This document shows, in pieces, positions 1 to 5,407 of a DNA stretch of 6,644 nucleotides (positions are counted from its first letter, which is position 1; each line of letters starts with the position of its first letter). The position numbers and the translations under genes are program-made. The stretch lies in NCBI RefSeq assembly GCF_937920395.1, contig NZ_CALEVF010000240.1:1-6644 (forward strand), given 5' to 3'. This DNA is from an uncultured Clostridium sp. GTDB lineage: Bacteria; Bacillota; Clostridia; Clostridiales; Clostridiaceae. Below the pieces are notes generated by a model. It searched no databases. It worked only from the letters and a program-made list of their open reading frames with translations, and was not told the origin of the DNA.

Positions 1-2
1 AT

Positions 3-50
3 GCTAAAGAAAGATTAGCAGGATACCAAAAACTTGCTAGTGAAAAATAG
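3..50 (+). CDS. 3' end of an unidentified gene (partial)
   Basis: Reading frame 3 is open from the window edge and ends at TAG (48-50). It encodes AKERLAGYQKLASEK, a charged, probably helical C-terminus. The other two forward frames stop at once (TAA at 5-7, TAG at 16-18), so this is the only frame that could carry a gene in from the left. A strong hairpin with a T-run begins about 19 bases after the stop, as expected at a gene's end. Fifteen residues are too few to name a family. It could also be a chance open stretch, but the terminator argues for a real gene end. Confidence 0.55.
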   Translation, partial: AKERLAGYQKLASEK

Positions 51-68
51 TATTTAAAATTTTAAAGG

Positions 69-107
69 AAAGAAAGATGAATTAAATTTCATCTTTCTTT
101 TTTATTT
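69..107 (+). terminator. Intrinsic terminator after the upstream partial gene
   Basis: A perfect 13-bp stem (69-81 pairs with 88-100) closes a 6-base loop (TTAAAT, 82-87). The T-rich run 98-107, interrupted by a single A, follows directly. The stem is A/G-rich on one arm and C/T-rich on the other, with few G-C pairs, so it is weaker than the terminator at 608-645. It separates the upstream gene from the DUF1292 gene. Confidence 0.8.
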
Positions 108-163
108 ACAATAATTTAATAAAAATAATTTAAAAAACCCTTTTATTATTTTATGTTTTAGGG

Positions 164-180
164 TAAAATTAAGGTATACT
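164..180 (+). promoter_or_regulatory. Candidate -10 region for the DUF1292 gene
   Basis: Since a terminator lies upstream, a promoter is needed between 108 and 201. Two -10-like hexamers are visible: TAAAAT (164-169) and TATACT (175-180). The second is closer to consensus but would start the transcript almost on the ribosome site (187-192). The first allows a leader of about 25 bases. No good -35 hexamer is seen at the right distance from either. Tentative. Confidence 0.35.
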
Positions 181-201
181 GAAACTAGGAGGTACTACAT
201 T

Positions 202-603
202 ATGAATGAAGATAAAAATACATCTTGCGGATGTGGTGGTCACGAACATGACCATGAAAATAAAGGTTGCGGATGCGGTAGCCATGAAAATGAAGGCTGT
301 GGATGCGGTGGTCATGAACATGATGAACATGAAGGCTGTGGTTGCGGATGTGGCGAAGGCGAAGGCGAAGCATTAACAGTAGATTTAGAAGATGAGAATG
401 GTAACATAGTTCCATGTGAAATAGTAGATGGATTTACTTATAAAGAAAATGAATATGCTTTAGTTCAAAATCCTGAAGATGATTCAATATACCTTTTCAA
501 GGTAATTGGAGATGAAGAAACAGGCGAATTAGTTATACCTGAGGATGAAGAATTTGCAGAAGTAACGGCATATTATGAAGATTTAATTAAAGAAGAAAAA
601 TAA
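202..603 (+). CDS. DUF1292 (YrzB-like) protein with Cys/His-rich N-terminal tail
   Basis: A 133-residue acidic, soluble protein with no signal peptide or membrane segment. AGGAGG at 187-192 sits 9 bases before the ATG, so the start is secure. Residues about 57-130 match the DUF1292 pattern: an acidic beta-rich domain running from LTVDLEDENG through IYLFKV to the acidic end. DUF1292 (B. subtilis YrzB) has no established function. Residues 9-51 are a low-complexity tail with nine Cys (9, 11, 23, 25, 33, 35, 46, 48, 50) and seven His (14, 16, 18, 28, 38, 40, 43), arranged as repeated CGCGGHEH-type units. Such spacing is typical of metal ligands (zinc, nickel, copper or iron), but binding is inferred. 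The gene lies between two terminators, so it is probably transcribed alone. The usual DUF1292 neighbours of Firmicutes (alaS, the ireB-like gene, ruvX, fur) are not seen here. The family call is fairly sure; the function is unknown. Confidence 0.85.
   Translation: MNEDKNTSCGCGGHEHDHENKGCGCGSHENEGCGCGGHEHDEHEGCGCGCGEGEGEALTVDLEDENGNIVPCEIVDGFTYKENEYALVQNPEDDSIYLFKVIGDEETGELVIPEDEEFAEVTAYYEDLIKEEK
226..323 (+). repeat. Imperfect direct repeat encoding the CGCGGHEHD units
   Basis: Bases 226-251 and 298-323 are near-identical copies 72 bases (24 codons) apart, differing at only a few third-codon positions. They encode the CGCGGHEHD units at residues 9-17 and 33-41. A shorter, more diverged copy (about 268-286, encoding CGCGSHE) lies between them, and a Cys-Gly run follows at 337-354. 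The pattern suggests the tail grew by in-frame duplication of one unit followed by silent drift. Confidence 0.8.
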
Positions 604-607
604 TTAT

Positions 608-645
608 AAAAGGAGCCGTTGCAAATGCAGCGGCTCCTTTTAAAT
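608..645 (+). terminator. Strong intrinsic terminator after the DUF1292 gene
   Basis: A 15-bp stem with one G-T wobble pairs 608-622 with 627-641 around a 4-base loop (AAAT, 623-626). Its core is G/C-rich (GGAGCCG with CGGCTCC) and its foot is A-rich opposite a T-run (638-641). It starts 5 bases after the stop codon. The A-rich flank 604-611 would read as a T-run on the other strand, so it could work in both directions, although no reverse-strand gene is seen nearby. Confidence 0.92.
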
Positions 646-656
646 TAAATTATTTC

Positions 657-707
657 TTGCACAGCTGAGGTATCAGGATTAACATTAAGGTAATAATATT
701 ATAATAT
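657..707 (+). promoter_or_regulatory. Candidate promoter(s) for the HAD phosphatase gene
   Basis: The gap 646-728 must hold a promoter, because a strong terminator precedes it. Two options are visible. TTGCAC (657-662), 17 bases, TAACAT (680-685) is one. TTAACA (679-684), 17 bases, TAATAT (702-707) is the other, and it overlaps a perfect TATAAT at 700-705 that would have only a 15-base spacer. The second would place the transcript start very near the ribosome site, so the first may be the real one. I cannot decide between them. Confidence 0.45.
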
Positions 708-713
708 ATTTTT

Positions 714-721
714 AAAGGAGG
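714..721 (+). promoter_or_regulatory. Ribosome binding site fixing the TTG start of the HAD gene
   Basis: AAAGGAGG lies 7 bases before TTG (729-731). The next in-frame ATG comes only after the conserved DVDYT motif, so TTG must be the start. Confidence 0.85.
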
Positions 722-728
722 AGTAAAA

Positions 729-1373
729 TTGAAAGAAAAATTAGCTATTTTTGATGTGGATTATACAATAACAAAACGGGAGACTTTATTAGAATTTTAT
801 TTTTTTATGTTAAAAAAGAATCCCAAATATATAAAGTATTTGCCGAAAAGCATATTTTCGTCGATTTTTTATGTATTTAAAATATATGATGCTTCAAAAG
901 CAAAAAGAACTTTTATAAGATTTATAGACGGCATAGAGGAAAATGAGATGAAAAAAATTGTTAAAGAATTTTATGAAAAACGTTTAAGCAAAATATTATA
1001 TAAAGATGCCATAGATACCATAAAAAAAATGAAAAAGCAGGGGTATAAAATTTATTTGATTTCCGCTTCAGCTGAATTTTATTTAAACGAATTTTACAAT
1101 ATAAAAGAAGTAGATAAAGTAATAGGAACTCGATTTATAAAGGAGAATGGATTACATAGAAATCAGATGTTAGGTGAAAATTGTAAAGGTGAAGAGAAAG
1201 TGAAAAGATTAAAAGAAGTCTTACTTAAAGAAAATATAGATGTTGATTTTGAAAATTCATGTATGTTTTCAGACTCACTTTCTGATTTACCACTTTTTAA
1301 TTTAGTAGGACATCCTTATTTGATAAATTATAAAAAAGCACATGATAAAATTGAAATTTTGAGATGGAAGTAG
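729..1373 (+). CDS. HAD-superfamily phosphatase, subfamily IB-like (SerB-type fold)
   Basis: A 214-residue cytosolic hydrolase with all four HAD motifs. Motif I is DVDYT (residues 9-13): Asp9 is the expected phospho-acceptor nucleophile and Asp11 the general acid/base. Motif II is Ser112 in LISAS. Motif III is probably Lys157 in the GEEKVKR stretch. Motif IV is SDSLSD (181-186), with Asp182 and Asp186 for Mg2+. The helical insert between motifs I and II (about 18-90) fits the C1 cap of phosphoserine-phosphatase-like subfamily IB, and the length is typical. The substrate is unknown; phosphoserine is possible, but nothing around it supports serine synthesis. Motif I has Tyr12 where Gly is usual. 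The start is TTG with a strong ribosome site. A strong terminator lies before it, and a likely new promoter lies between it and the next gene, so it may be a single-gene unit. The fold is sure; the reaction substrate is not. Confidence 0.88.
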   Translation: MKEKLAIFDVDYTITKRETLLEFYFFMLKKNPKYIKYLPKSIFSSIFYVFKIYDASKAKRTFIRFIDGIEENEMKKIVKEFYEKRLSKILYKDAIDTIKKMKKQGYKIYLISASAEFYLNEFYNIKEVDKVIGTRFIKENGLHRNQMLGENCKGEEKVKRLKEVLLKENIDVDFENSCMFSDSLSDLPLFNLVGHPYLINYKKAHDKIEILRWK

Positions 1374-1400
1374 GACTATTTATAGGATATAAAGTATAAT
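1372..1400 (+). promoter_or_regulatory. Candidate promoter for the aminotransferase gene
   Basis: A perfect -10 hexamer, TATAAT, sits at 1395-1400. Seventeen bases upstream, AGGACT (1372-1377) keeps only the GAC core of a -35. The start of transcription would be near 1407, giving a leader of about 60 bases. A 9-bp inverted repeat surrounds the -10 (see separate entry). Confidence 0.5.
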
Positions 1401-1447
1401 AAAAATATAAACATGGAAGATATGACAAAATTTAATTGTTATATCCT
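1384..1447 (+). repeat. 9-bp inverted repeat around the -10 box and leader
   Basis: AGGATATAA (1384-1392) and TTATATCCT (1439-1447) are perfect reverse complements, 46 bases apart. The left arm lies inside the presumed promoter spacer and the right arm just upstream of the ribosome site (1454-1460). It could be a pair of operator half-sites or a chance match in AT-rich DNA. The long gap makes a stable RNA hairpin unlikely. Confidence 0.35.
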
Positions 1448-1453
1448 TAAAAT

Positions 1454-1460
1454 AAGGAGG
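1454..1460 (+). promoter_or_regulatory. Ribosome binding site fixing the aminotransferase start
   Basis: AAGGAGG lies 9 bases before the ATG at 1470. An in-frame ATG at 1413 would add 19 residues but has no comparable site before it, and the ribosome site itself would then be coding. The start at 1470 is therefore chosen. Confidence 0.85.
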
Positions 1461-1469
1461 AGAATTTAT

Positions 1470-2351
1470 ATGGACAAGTGTACACAACTATATTTTTTAT
1501 TTGGTGATGAACTTAAAAAGAGCGAAGAATTTCATAATTATTGTAGTGATGATGGAAAATCATTATATGAGGTTATAAGAGTAAGTGATGGAATACCAAT
1601 ATTTTTTATGGAACATTTAAGTCGCCTTGAGAATTCTGCTAAAATTATGAAATACAATTTAACTATTACGAAAAATGAAATTATAGATGGAGTTATTAAA
1701 TTAATAAGTAAAAATAAAGTGGAAAATGGAAATTTAAAATTAGTTATAAACTATAATCCAGATGGTGAAAACCTTTATAAGGATGGGGTTAATGAAAAGT
1801 TCTTAGTATATTTTGTGGAGCATTCATATCCTTTAAAAGAGCAATATGCAGAGGGTGTTAAAACTATTACTTACCATGGAGAGAGAAGTAATCCTAATGC
1901 TAAGGTTATTAATAATGAGTTTCGTAAAAATGTAAATTTGAAAATAAATAGTAAGAAGGTATATGAGGCAATTTTAATTGATGATGATGGATATATTACA
2001 GAAGGTAGTAAATCAAACATTTTTATGGTAAAAGGATCTACAGTTGTAACATCTAGAGTCATTAATGTATTACCTGGAATTACAAGGCAATTTATTATAA
2101 AAACTTGTGAAAAATTAAACATAAAATTTATTGAAAAAGATGTTTTAGAAAAAGATCTTAAATCATACGATGGTTTGTTTATTTCAGGGACATCACCTAA
2201 GGTTCTCCCAATAGAAAGTGTGGATGGATTTTCTTTTAATTCATCAGAAAATTCAATAATAAAAGCAATAATGTTGGGGTTTGATAAAGAATTAAAAGAG
2301 AATAAACAAAAATTTGTAAAGTTTATTTCGAATAGAACGATAAATAAATAA
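1470..2351 (+). CDS. Class-IV PLP-dependent aminotransferase / lyase homologue
   Basis: A 293-residue fold-type IV PLP enzyme (IlvE / D-amino-acid aminotransferase / PabC superfamily). SLYEVIRV followed by HLSRLENSA (within residues about 31-57) is the N-domain signature. Lys145 (in NAKVINN) aligns without gaps to the PLP lysine of D-amino-acid aminotransferases. Glu178 in ITEGSKSNIF is the glutamate expected to contact the PLP ring nitrogen. LPGITR (201-206) should hold the cofactor phosphate, and SGTSPKVLPI (239-248) is the family's C-terminal loop. The first 30 residues are unusual: the common NG...GDG lead-in is replaced by an unrelated Cys-, Phe- and Lys-containing stretch. Candidates are branched-chain or D-amino-acid transamination, or aminodeoxychorismate lyase (folate pathway). 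No partner gene such as pabA/pabB is near, so I give no symbol. It lies 69 bases before the chemotaxis operon on the same strand. The fold is near certain; the substrate is open. Confidence 0.87.
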   Translation: MDKCTQLYFLFGDELKKSEEFHNYCSDDGKSLYEVIRVSDGIPIFFMEHLSRLENSAKIMKYNLTITKNEIIDGVIKLISKNKVENGNLKLVINYNPDGENLYKDGVNEKFLVYFVEHSYPLKEQYAEGVKTITYHGERSNPNAKVINNEFRKNVNLKINSKKVYEAILIDDDGYITEGSKSNIFMVKGSTVVTSRVINVLPGITRQFIIKTCEKLNIKFIEKDVLEKDLKSYDGLFISGTSPKVLPIESVDGFSFNSSENSIIKAIMLGFDKELKENKQKFVKFISNRTINK

Positions 2352-2385
2352 AACATTCTGATATGTGGGATACAATAGAATGTTT
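2351..2385 (+). other. Hairpin or dyad element between aminotransferase and fapA-like genes
   Basis: AAACATTCT (2351-2359) and AGAATGTTT (2377-2385) form a perfect 9-bp inverted repeat with a 17-base spacer, right at the aminotransferase stop codon (2349-2351). No T-run follows, so it is a poor terminator. The spacer contains TACAAT (2371-2376), a 5/6 match to a -10 box, though no -35 is seen at the right distance. It could be a regulator-binding dyad over the chemotaxis operon promoter, an RNA processing hairpin, or a partial terminator. Confidence 0.4.
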
Positions 2386-2389
2386 ATGG

Positions 2390-2400
2390 GATAAGTTATC
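2390..2400 (+). other. Short perfect dyad upstream of the fapA-like gene
   Basis: GATAAGTTATC is an 11-base palindrome centred on one G, lying 8 bases before the ribosome site of the chemotaxis operon's first gene. It may be an operator half-pair or chance; dyads this short are common in AT-rich DNA. Confidence 0.2.
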
Positions 2401-2407
2401 TATCGGA

Positions 2408-2416
2408 AGAGGTGAT
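2408..2416 (+). promoter_or_regulatory. Ribosome binding site fixing the GTG start of the fapA-like gene
   Basis: AGAGGTGAT matches the extended anti-Shine-Dalgarno complement. It places its AGAGG core 8 bases before GTG at 2421. The in-frame GTG at 2412 lies inside this site, so 2421 is the better start. Confidence 0.75.
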
Positions 2417-2420
2417 ACAA

Positions 2421-4421
2421 GTGGAGTATAAGTCGAAATTTCAAAAATTTGAAGGATCTACTGTTAAGGAGTGTTTAAAAAATGCAAGCATTGCTTTAGG
2501 CATTTCTAAAGAATTGCTTAAATATTCAATAGTTGATGAAAAAAGAGGTTTATTTAAGAAACATGTTATAATTTCTATTGATTCTATAGAAGAATTGCCT
2601 GGTGATGTTAGTCTAAATGTTAAACTTGTTAAAAGAGATGATTTAAAAACAGATATTTATAATGAAAAAGATGGTACTATAGAAATAAAAAATGGTAAAA
2701 TAATAGTCAAAAATCCTTGTGATGGTGGCAAATTAGCTGTAATTTCTAATACTAATATTAATAATATTACACTAATTGTAAATGGAGAAAATGTTGGCGT
2801 ACGTGCTAATGTGAATGAAGAAAGTATTATTGAGGCGTTTCTAAAAGAAGGTGAAGCACAGAGGCATTTGAATTTAAGAAGAAGCTTAGATAATATGGAG
2901 GCTTACATTAGTATAGAGTATAAACCTAATATAACAAATAAACTCAAAGATTGTGAGCCTATGAATTCAGTCTTATTAGAAGTAGAAGCTAAAGAAGAAG
3001 TTATGCCACCTAAATTTACGGAATTAGAAATTAACAAGGAATTACTAAATAATAATATTAAATATGGTATTTTGAAGATGAATATTATAAAATGTGCGAA
3101 GGCACACGAAATTTTAGATTTGCTTATTGCTAAAGGAAATAGAAATATAGACGCCGTAGATGATAGATTGGAAATAAATTACAAGCAAGCGGGAAATAAA
3201 AATACTATAAATTATGATGATGAAGAGAGTATAGACTACAAAGCTATAGGTTCAGTACAAGGAGTTGAAAAAGGACAGCTTTTGGCTACTCTTTATTTAG
3301 GTAAAAATGGAAAAGATGGAATAGATATTACAGGTAAGAATATAGTAACTAAAATTGCAAGAAGAATACTACTCGGTGTAGGAGAAGGTTGTAAAATTGA
3401 GGATAGGTATAAGGTTGTGGCAACAACTGATGGTAGACCATCATCAAGGGGAAATACTTTCTTCGTTTATAAAACTCATAAAATAATAGGAAATGTGGAT
3501 TTGAAAACAGGCAATATTCAATTTGTGGGGGATATAATTATAAGTGGCAGTGTACGAGAAGGGATGAAGGTAGAAGCAGGTAATTCTATTTTAGTTAAAG
3601 GTAGCGTAACAGATGCAGAAATTGTTGCGAATGGTGATGCTGTGGTAAATGGTAATGCCATTCATTCAGATATCGCGGCTGGAAAAGAAGATGTATTAAT
3701 TTTAGAGTATTTAAGCGATTTAAAGAGTATGAAGAATGATGTCTCAAATTTAATATCTTCTATAAAACAATTAAAAGAAATGAAGCTTATAGCAAGAGGT
3801 ACTAGTGATGGAGAACTTGTTAAGATCTTACTTGAAACTAAATTTAAAAAGCTTCTTCAAACTTCAGTTAGAGTAGCTAAAAGGATACTCCAGCAACAAG
3901 ATACGCAAGATGAATTATTATTTATTATTAAAAATAAAATACTTGGTGTTGGTCCTCATAATATACAAAATTATGAGGAATTAAATGATGCAATAAAAAT
4001 TACTGATAATAAAATATTAGCGCTAAATATGAATTTAACTCTTCCTGTAAATGTAGTGTTAGGTTATTGTCAAGATTCGATAATTAAGAGCTCCGGTAAT
4101 ATTATAATTACCGGTAAAGGGGAATATGTATCACAAATAGTGGCAAGTGATAGCGTTATATTTCAGCAAGCCGAAAGCTTAGCTCGTGGTGGAGTTATTA
4201 AAGCTGGGAAAGAAATTAGATGTAAGATAGTTGGAGGACTTGGGGGAGTATCAACAAAACTTGTTGTAGAAGATTATGGTCAAATATGGGCGGAACTTGC
4301 TTATCAAAATACTAGTTTTATTATAGGTGAGAAAGAATATATTCTAGATCTTCCTAGCAAAAATGTTCATGCCTATATAAATGAGAACAGGGAATTAATA
4401 GTTGATAAATTACAAGCGTAG
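2421..4421 (+). CDS. FapA-like DUF342 polymer-forming (beta-helix) protein
   Basis: A 666-residue cytosolic protein, with no signal peptide or membrane segment seen. Residues about 9-53 resemble a Jag/KhpB-type N-terminal domain (EGSTVKECLKNAS, then GLFKKHV). A mixed alpha/beta region follows to about 350, including VEKGQLLATL and a DITGK motif. The DUF342 hallmark ATTDGRPSSRGNTFFV (about 334-349) leads into short glycine-spaced beta repeats (about 356-421: GNVDLKTGNI, GDIIISGSV, GDAVVNGNA), as in a right-handed beta-helix. A helical, coiled-coil-like part (about 425-540) separates this from a second beta-repeat block (about 555-640). The family is named after the Vibrio flagellar assembly protein FapA, linked there to flagellation and glucose signalling; its molecular role in Clostridia is not established. 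Its stop is only 11 bases before cheW, so it is almost surely co-transcribed with the chemotaxis genes and probably works at the flagellum or receptor array. Family call good, role inferred. Confidence 0.85.
   Translation: MEYKSKFQKFEGSTVKECLKNASIALGISKELLKYSIVDEKRGLFKKHVIISIDSIEELPGDVSLNVKLVKRDDLKTDIYNEKDGTIEIKNGKIIVKNPCDGGKLAVISNTNINNITLIVNGENVGVRANVNEESIIEAFLKEGEAQRHLNLRRSLDNMEAYISIEYKPNITNKLKDCEPMNSVLLEVEAKEEVMPPKFTELEINKELLNNNIKYGILKMNIIKCAKAHEILDLLIAKGNRNIDAVDDRLEINYKQAGNKNTINYDDEESIDYKAIGSVQGVEKGQLLATLYLGKNGKDGIDITGKNIVTKIARRILLGVGEGCKIEDRYKVVATTDGRPSSRGNTFFVYKTHKIIGNVDLKTGNIQFVGDIIISGSVREGMKVEAGNSILVKGSVTDAEIVANGDAVVNGNAIHSDIAAGKEDVLILEYLSDLKSMKNDVSNLISSIKQLKEMKLIARGTSDGELVKILLETKFKKLLQTSVRVAKRILQQQDTQDELLFIIKNKILGVGPHNIQNYEELNDAIKITDNKILALNMNLTLPVNVVLGYCQDSIIKSSGNIIITGKGEYVSQIVASDSVIFQQAESLARGGVIKAGKEIRCKIVGGLGGVSTKLVVEDYGQIWAELAYQNTSFIIGEKEYILDLPSKNVHAYINENRELIVDKLQA
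4093..4114 (+). repeat. 8-bp G/C-containing inverted repeat inside the fapA-like gene
   Basis: CCGGTAAT (4093-4100) and ATTACCGG (4107-4114) are perfect reverse complements with a 6-base spacer. They encode the beta-repeat stretch SGNIIITG. This could form a small hairpin in the mRNA, but there is no T-run and the gene continues, so it is not a terminator. The glycine-rich beta repeats may produce it by codon choice alone. Confidence 0.45.
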
Positions 4422-4432
4422 GGGGATTATAC

Positions 4433-4882
4433 ATGAATGAAAAAGAAATTAAGGTACTGGTTTTCAGTGTAAATGGCGAACAATATGCTACAAATATTAT
4501 GGAAGTGGAGCGAATACTAGAATATGAAAAGGCCACTAAGGTTCCAAATTCACCACAATTCGTTGAAGGTGTAATAAACTATGAAGATAGTATTTTGCCG
4601 GTGATAACACTAACCAAAAGATTTAATTTACCATCATCTAAAATTGGTAAGGATTCTAAAATAATAGTTACAAAGCAGAATAATAGTAAAATAGGGATAA
4701 TAGTTGATTTTGTATCAGAAGTTAAAGATGTAGCTAGTGTTAACATAGAAGATTCGCCACAAATAATAACAGGAATATCCAAAAGATATATTAAAGGGCT
4801 TATTAAAATTGATGGTAAAATAATTATATATTTAAATATTTCATCTATATTGACAGATGAAGAAAAAATACAAATATTATAA
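4433..4882 (+). CDS. cheW: Chemotaxis coupling protein CheW
   Basis: A 149-residue single CheW domain that links chemoreceptors to the CheA kinase in the signalling array. Visible marks are VLVFSVNGEQYATNI at residues 8-22, then VERI, FVEGVINYEDSILPVITL at 43-60, IIVDFVSEV near the middle, and YIKGLIKIDGKIIIYLNI near the end. The length is typical of a stand-alone CheW with no receiver domain, so it is not CheV. The common GVINLRG-type turn reads GVINYED here (Glu51, Asp52 in place of Arg-Gly), and position 59 is Thr rather than the usual Asp, so it is somewhat divergent. GGGGGA at 4421-4426, 6 bases before the ATG, sets the start. It begins 11 bases after the fapA-like gene and ends 14 bases before cheD, clearly one operon. 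A second CheW copy may exist elsewhere in the genome; this cannot be seen here. Confidence 0.9.
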   Translation: MNEKEIKVLVFSVNGEQYATNIMEVERILEYEKATKVPNSPQFVEGVINYEDSILPVITLTKRFNLPSSKIGKDSKIIVTKQNNSKIGIIVDFVSEVKDVASVNIEDSPQIITGISKRYIKGLIKIDGKIIIYLNISSILTDEEKIQIL

Positions 4883-4896
4883 AATAGGGTGTAATT

Positions 4897-5385
4897 ATGG
4901 AATATAATGAGATAAAGGTAGGGATTGCAGATTTAAATGTAGCATTTTCTCCAGATAAATTAATAACTGTGGGACTTGGATCTTGTGTTGGAGTTGCAAT
5001 TTATGATAAGCATATGGAAATTGCAGGACTGGCACATATAATGCTTCCAGATAGTAGCCAGTTTAATAAAATATCAAATGAAATAAAGTTTGCGGATTTA
5101 GCTATACCTATTTTAGTTACAAATATGATTAGCAAAGGTGCGAAGCTATGCAATATGCGTGCTAAAATAGCAGGTGGTGCGTCAATGTTTAACTTTTCAG
5201 ATAAAAGTATAATTATGGATATTGGCAATCGAAATAGTATGGCAGTGAAAAATGCTCTGAAAATTCTATCTATACCACTACTTGCAGAAGACATTGGTGG
5301 CAATAAAGGTAGAACTTTGATATTTGACACAACTAATGGTCTACTGTCAATTAGGACTGTAGGAATGGGAACCGTAGAGATTTAA
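4897..5385 (+). CDS. cheD: Chemoreceptor glutamine deamidase CheD
   Basis: A 162-residue CheD, which converts specific receptor glutamines to glutamates and, in the Bacillus/Thermotoga-type pathway, also partners the phosphatase CheC. The catalytic set is intact: Cys30 in GLGSCVGV, His47 in GLAHIMLP and Thr24. The Thr24-Cys30-His47 spacing is the same as the Thr21-Cys27-His44 recalled for the Thermotoga enzyme. IAGGASMF (about 90-97) and DIGGNKGRT (about 131-139) are further family marks. Length is standard. AGGGTG (4886-4891), 5 bases before the ATG, is a modest ribosome site. The gene lies between cheW (14-base gap) and cheB (22-base gap). CheC is not in the window but is expected nearby, because CheD in Gram-positives usually works with it. 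Confidence 0.95.
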   Translation: MEYNEIKVGIADLNVAFSPDKLITVGLGSCVGVAIYDKHMEIAGLAHIMLPDSSQFNKISNEIKFADLAIPILVTNMISKGAKLCNMRAKIAGGASMFNFSDKSIIMDIGNRNSMAVKNALKILSIPLLAEDIGGNKGRTLIFDTTNGLLSIRTVGMGTVEI

Positions 5386-5394
5386 CTAAAGGTT

Positions 5395-5400
5395 GAGGGG
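5395..5400 (+). promoter_or_regulatory. Ribosome binding site fixing the cheB start
   Basis: GAGGGG lies 7 bases before the ATG at 5408. A TTG at 5393 is in frame, but the ribosome site would then be inside the gene, and the extra five residues precede the normal beginning of the receiver domain. ATG at 5408 is chosen. Confidence 0.85.
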
Positions 5401-5407
5401 ATATATA

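Noticed and set aside
223..354. Regular short repeats that might be a CRISPR array
   Set aside because: The repeats are in frame, encode the Cys/His tail, differ mainly at third codon positions, and lack uniform spacers.
202..360. A stand-alone metallothionein gene
   Set aside because: The Cys/His region runs in frame without a stop into a full DUF1292 domain, so it is a tail and not a separate small protein.
646..700. A riboswitch or small RNA in the gap before the HAD gene
   Set aside because: Apart from a 4-bp stem (CTGA/TCAG at 665-676) I see no conserved structure; the stretch is better explained as a promoter region.
1413..1469. A 19-residue N-terminal extension of the aminotransferase
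   Set aside because: A strong ribosome site (1454-1460) precedes the ATG at 1470, while nothing comparable precedes 1413, and a likely promoter leader occupies this stretch.
2341..2376. A flagellar sigma factor (sigma-D / sigma-28) promoter before the chemotaxis operon
   Set aside because: TAAA boxes and a GATA core are present, but the downstream element matches only about half of GCCGATAA and the spacing to the TAAA boxes is 13 or 17 bases rather than about 15.
5001..5330. Open frame of 109 codons on the reverse strand inside cheD, and similar reverse frames at 200-415, 1871-2356, 4354-4536, 4579-4782 and 5386-5592
   Set aside because: Each lies opposite a well-supported gene, shows no family motif and has the skewed composition expected of an antisense shadow.
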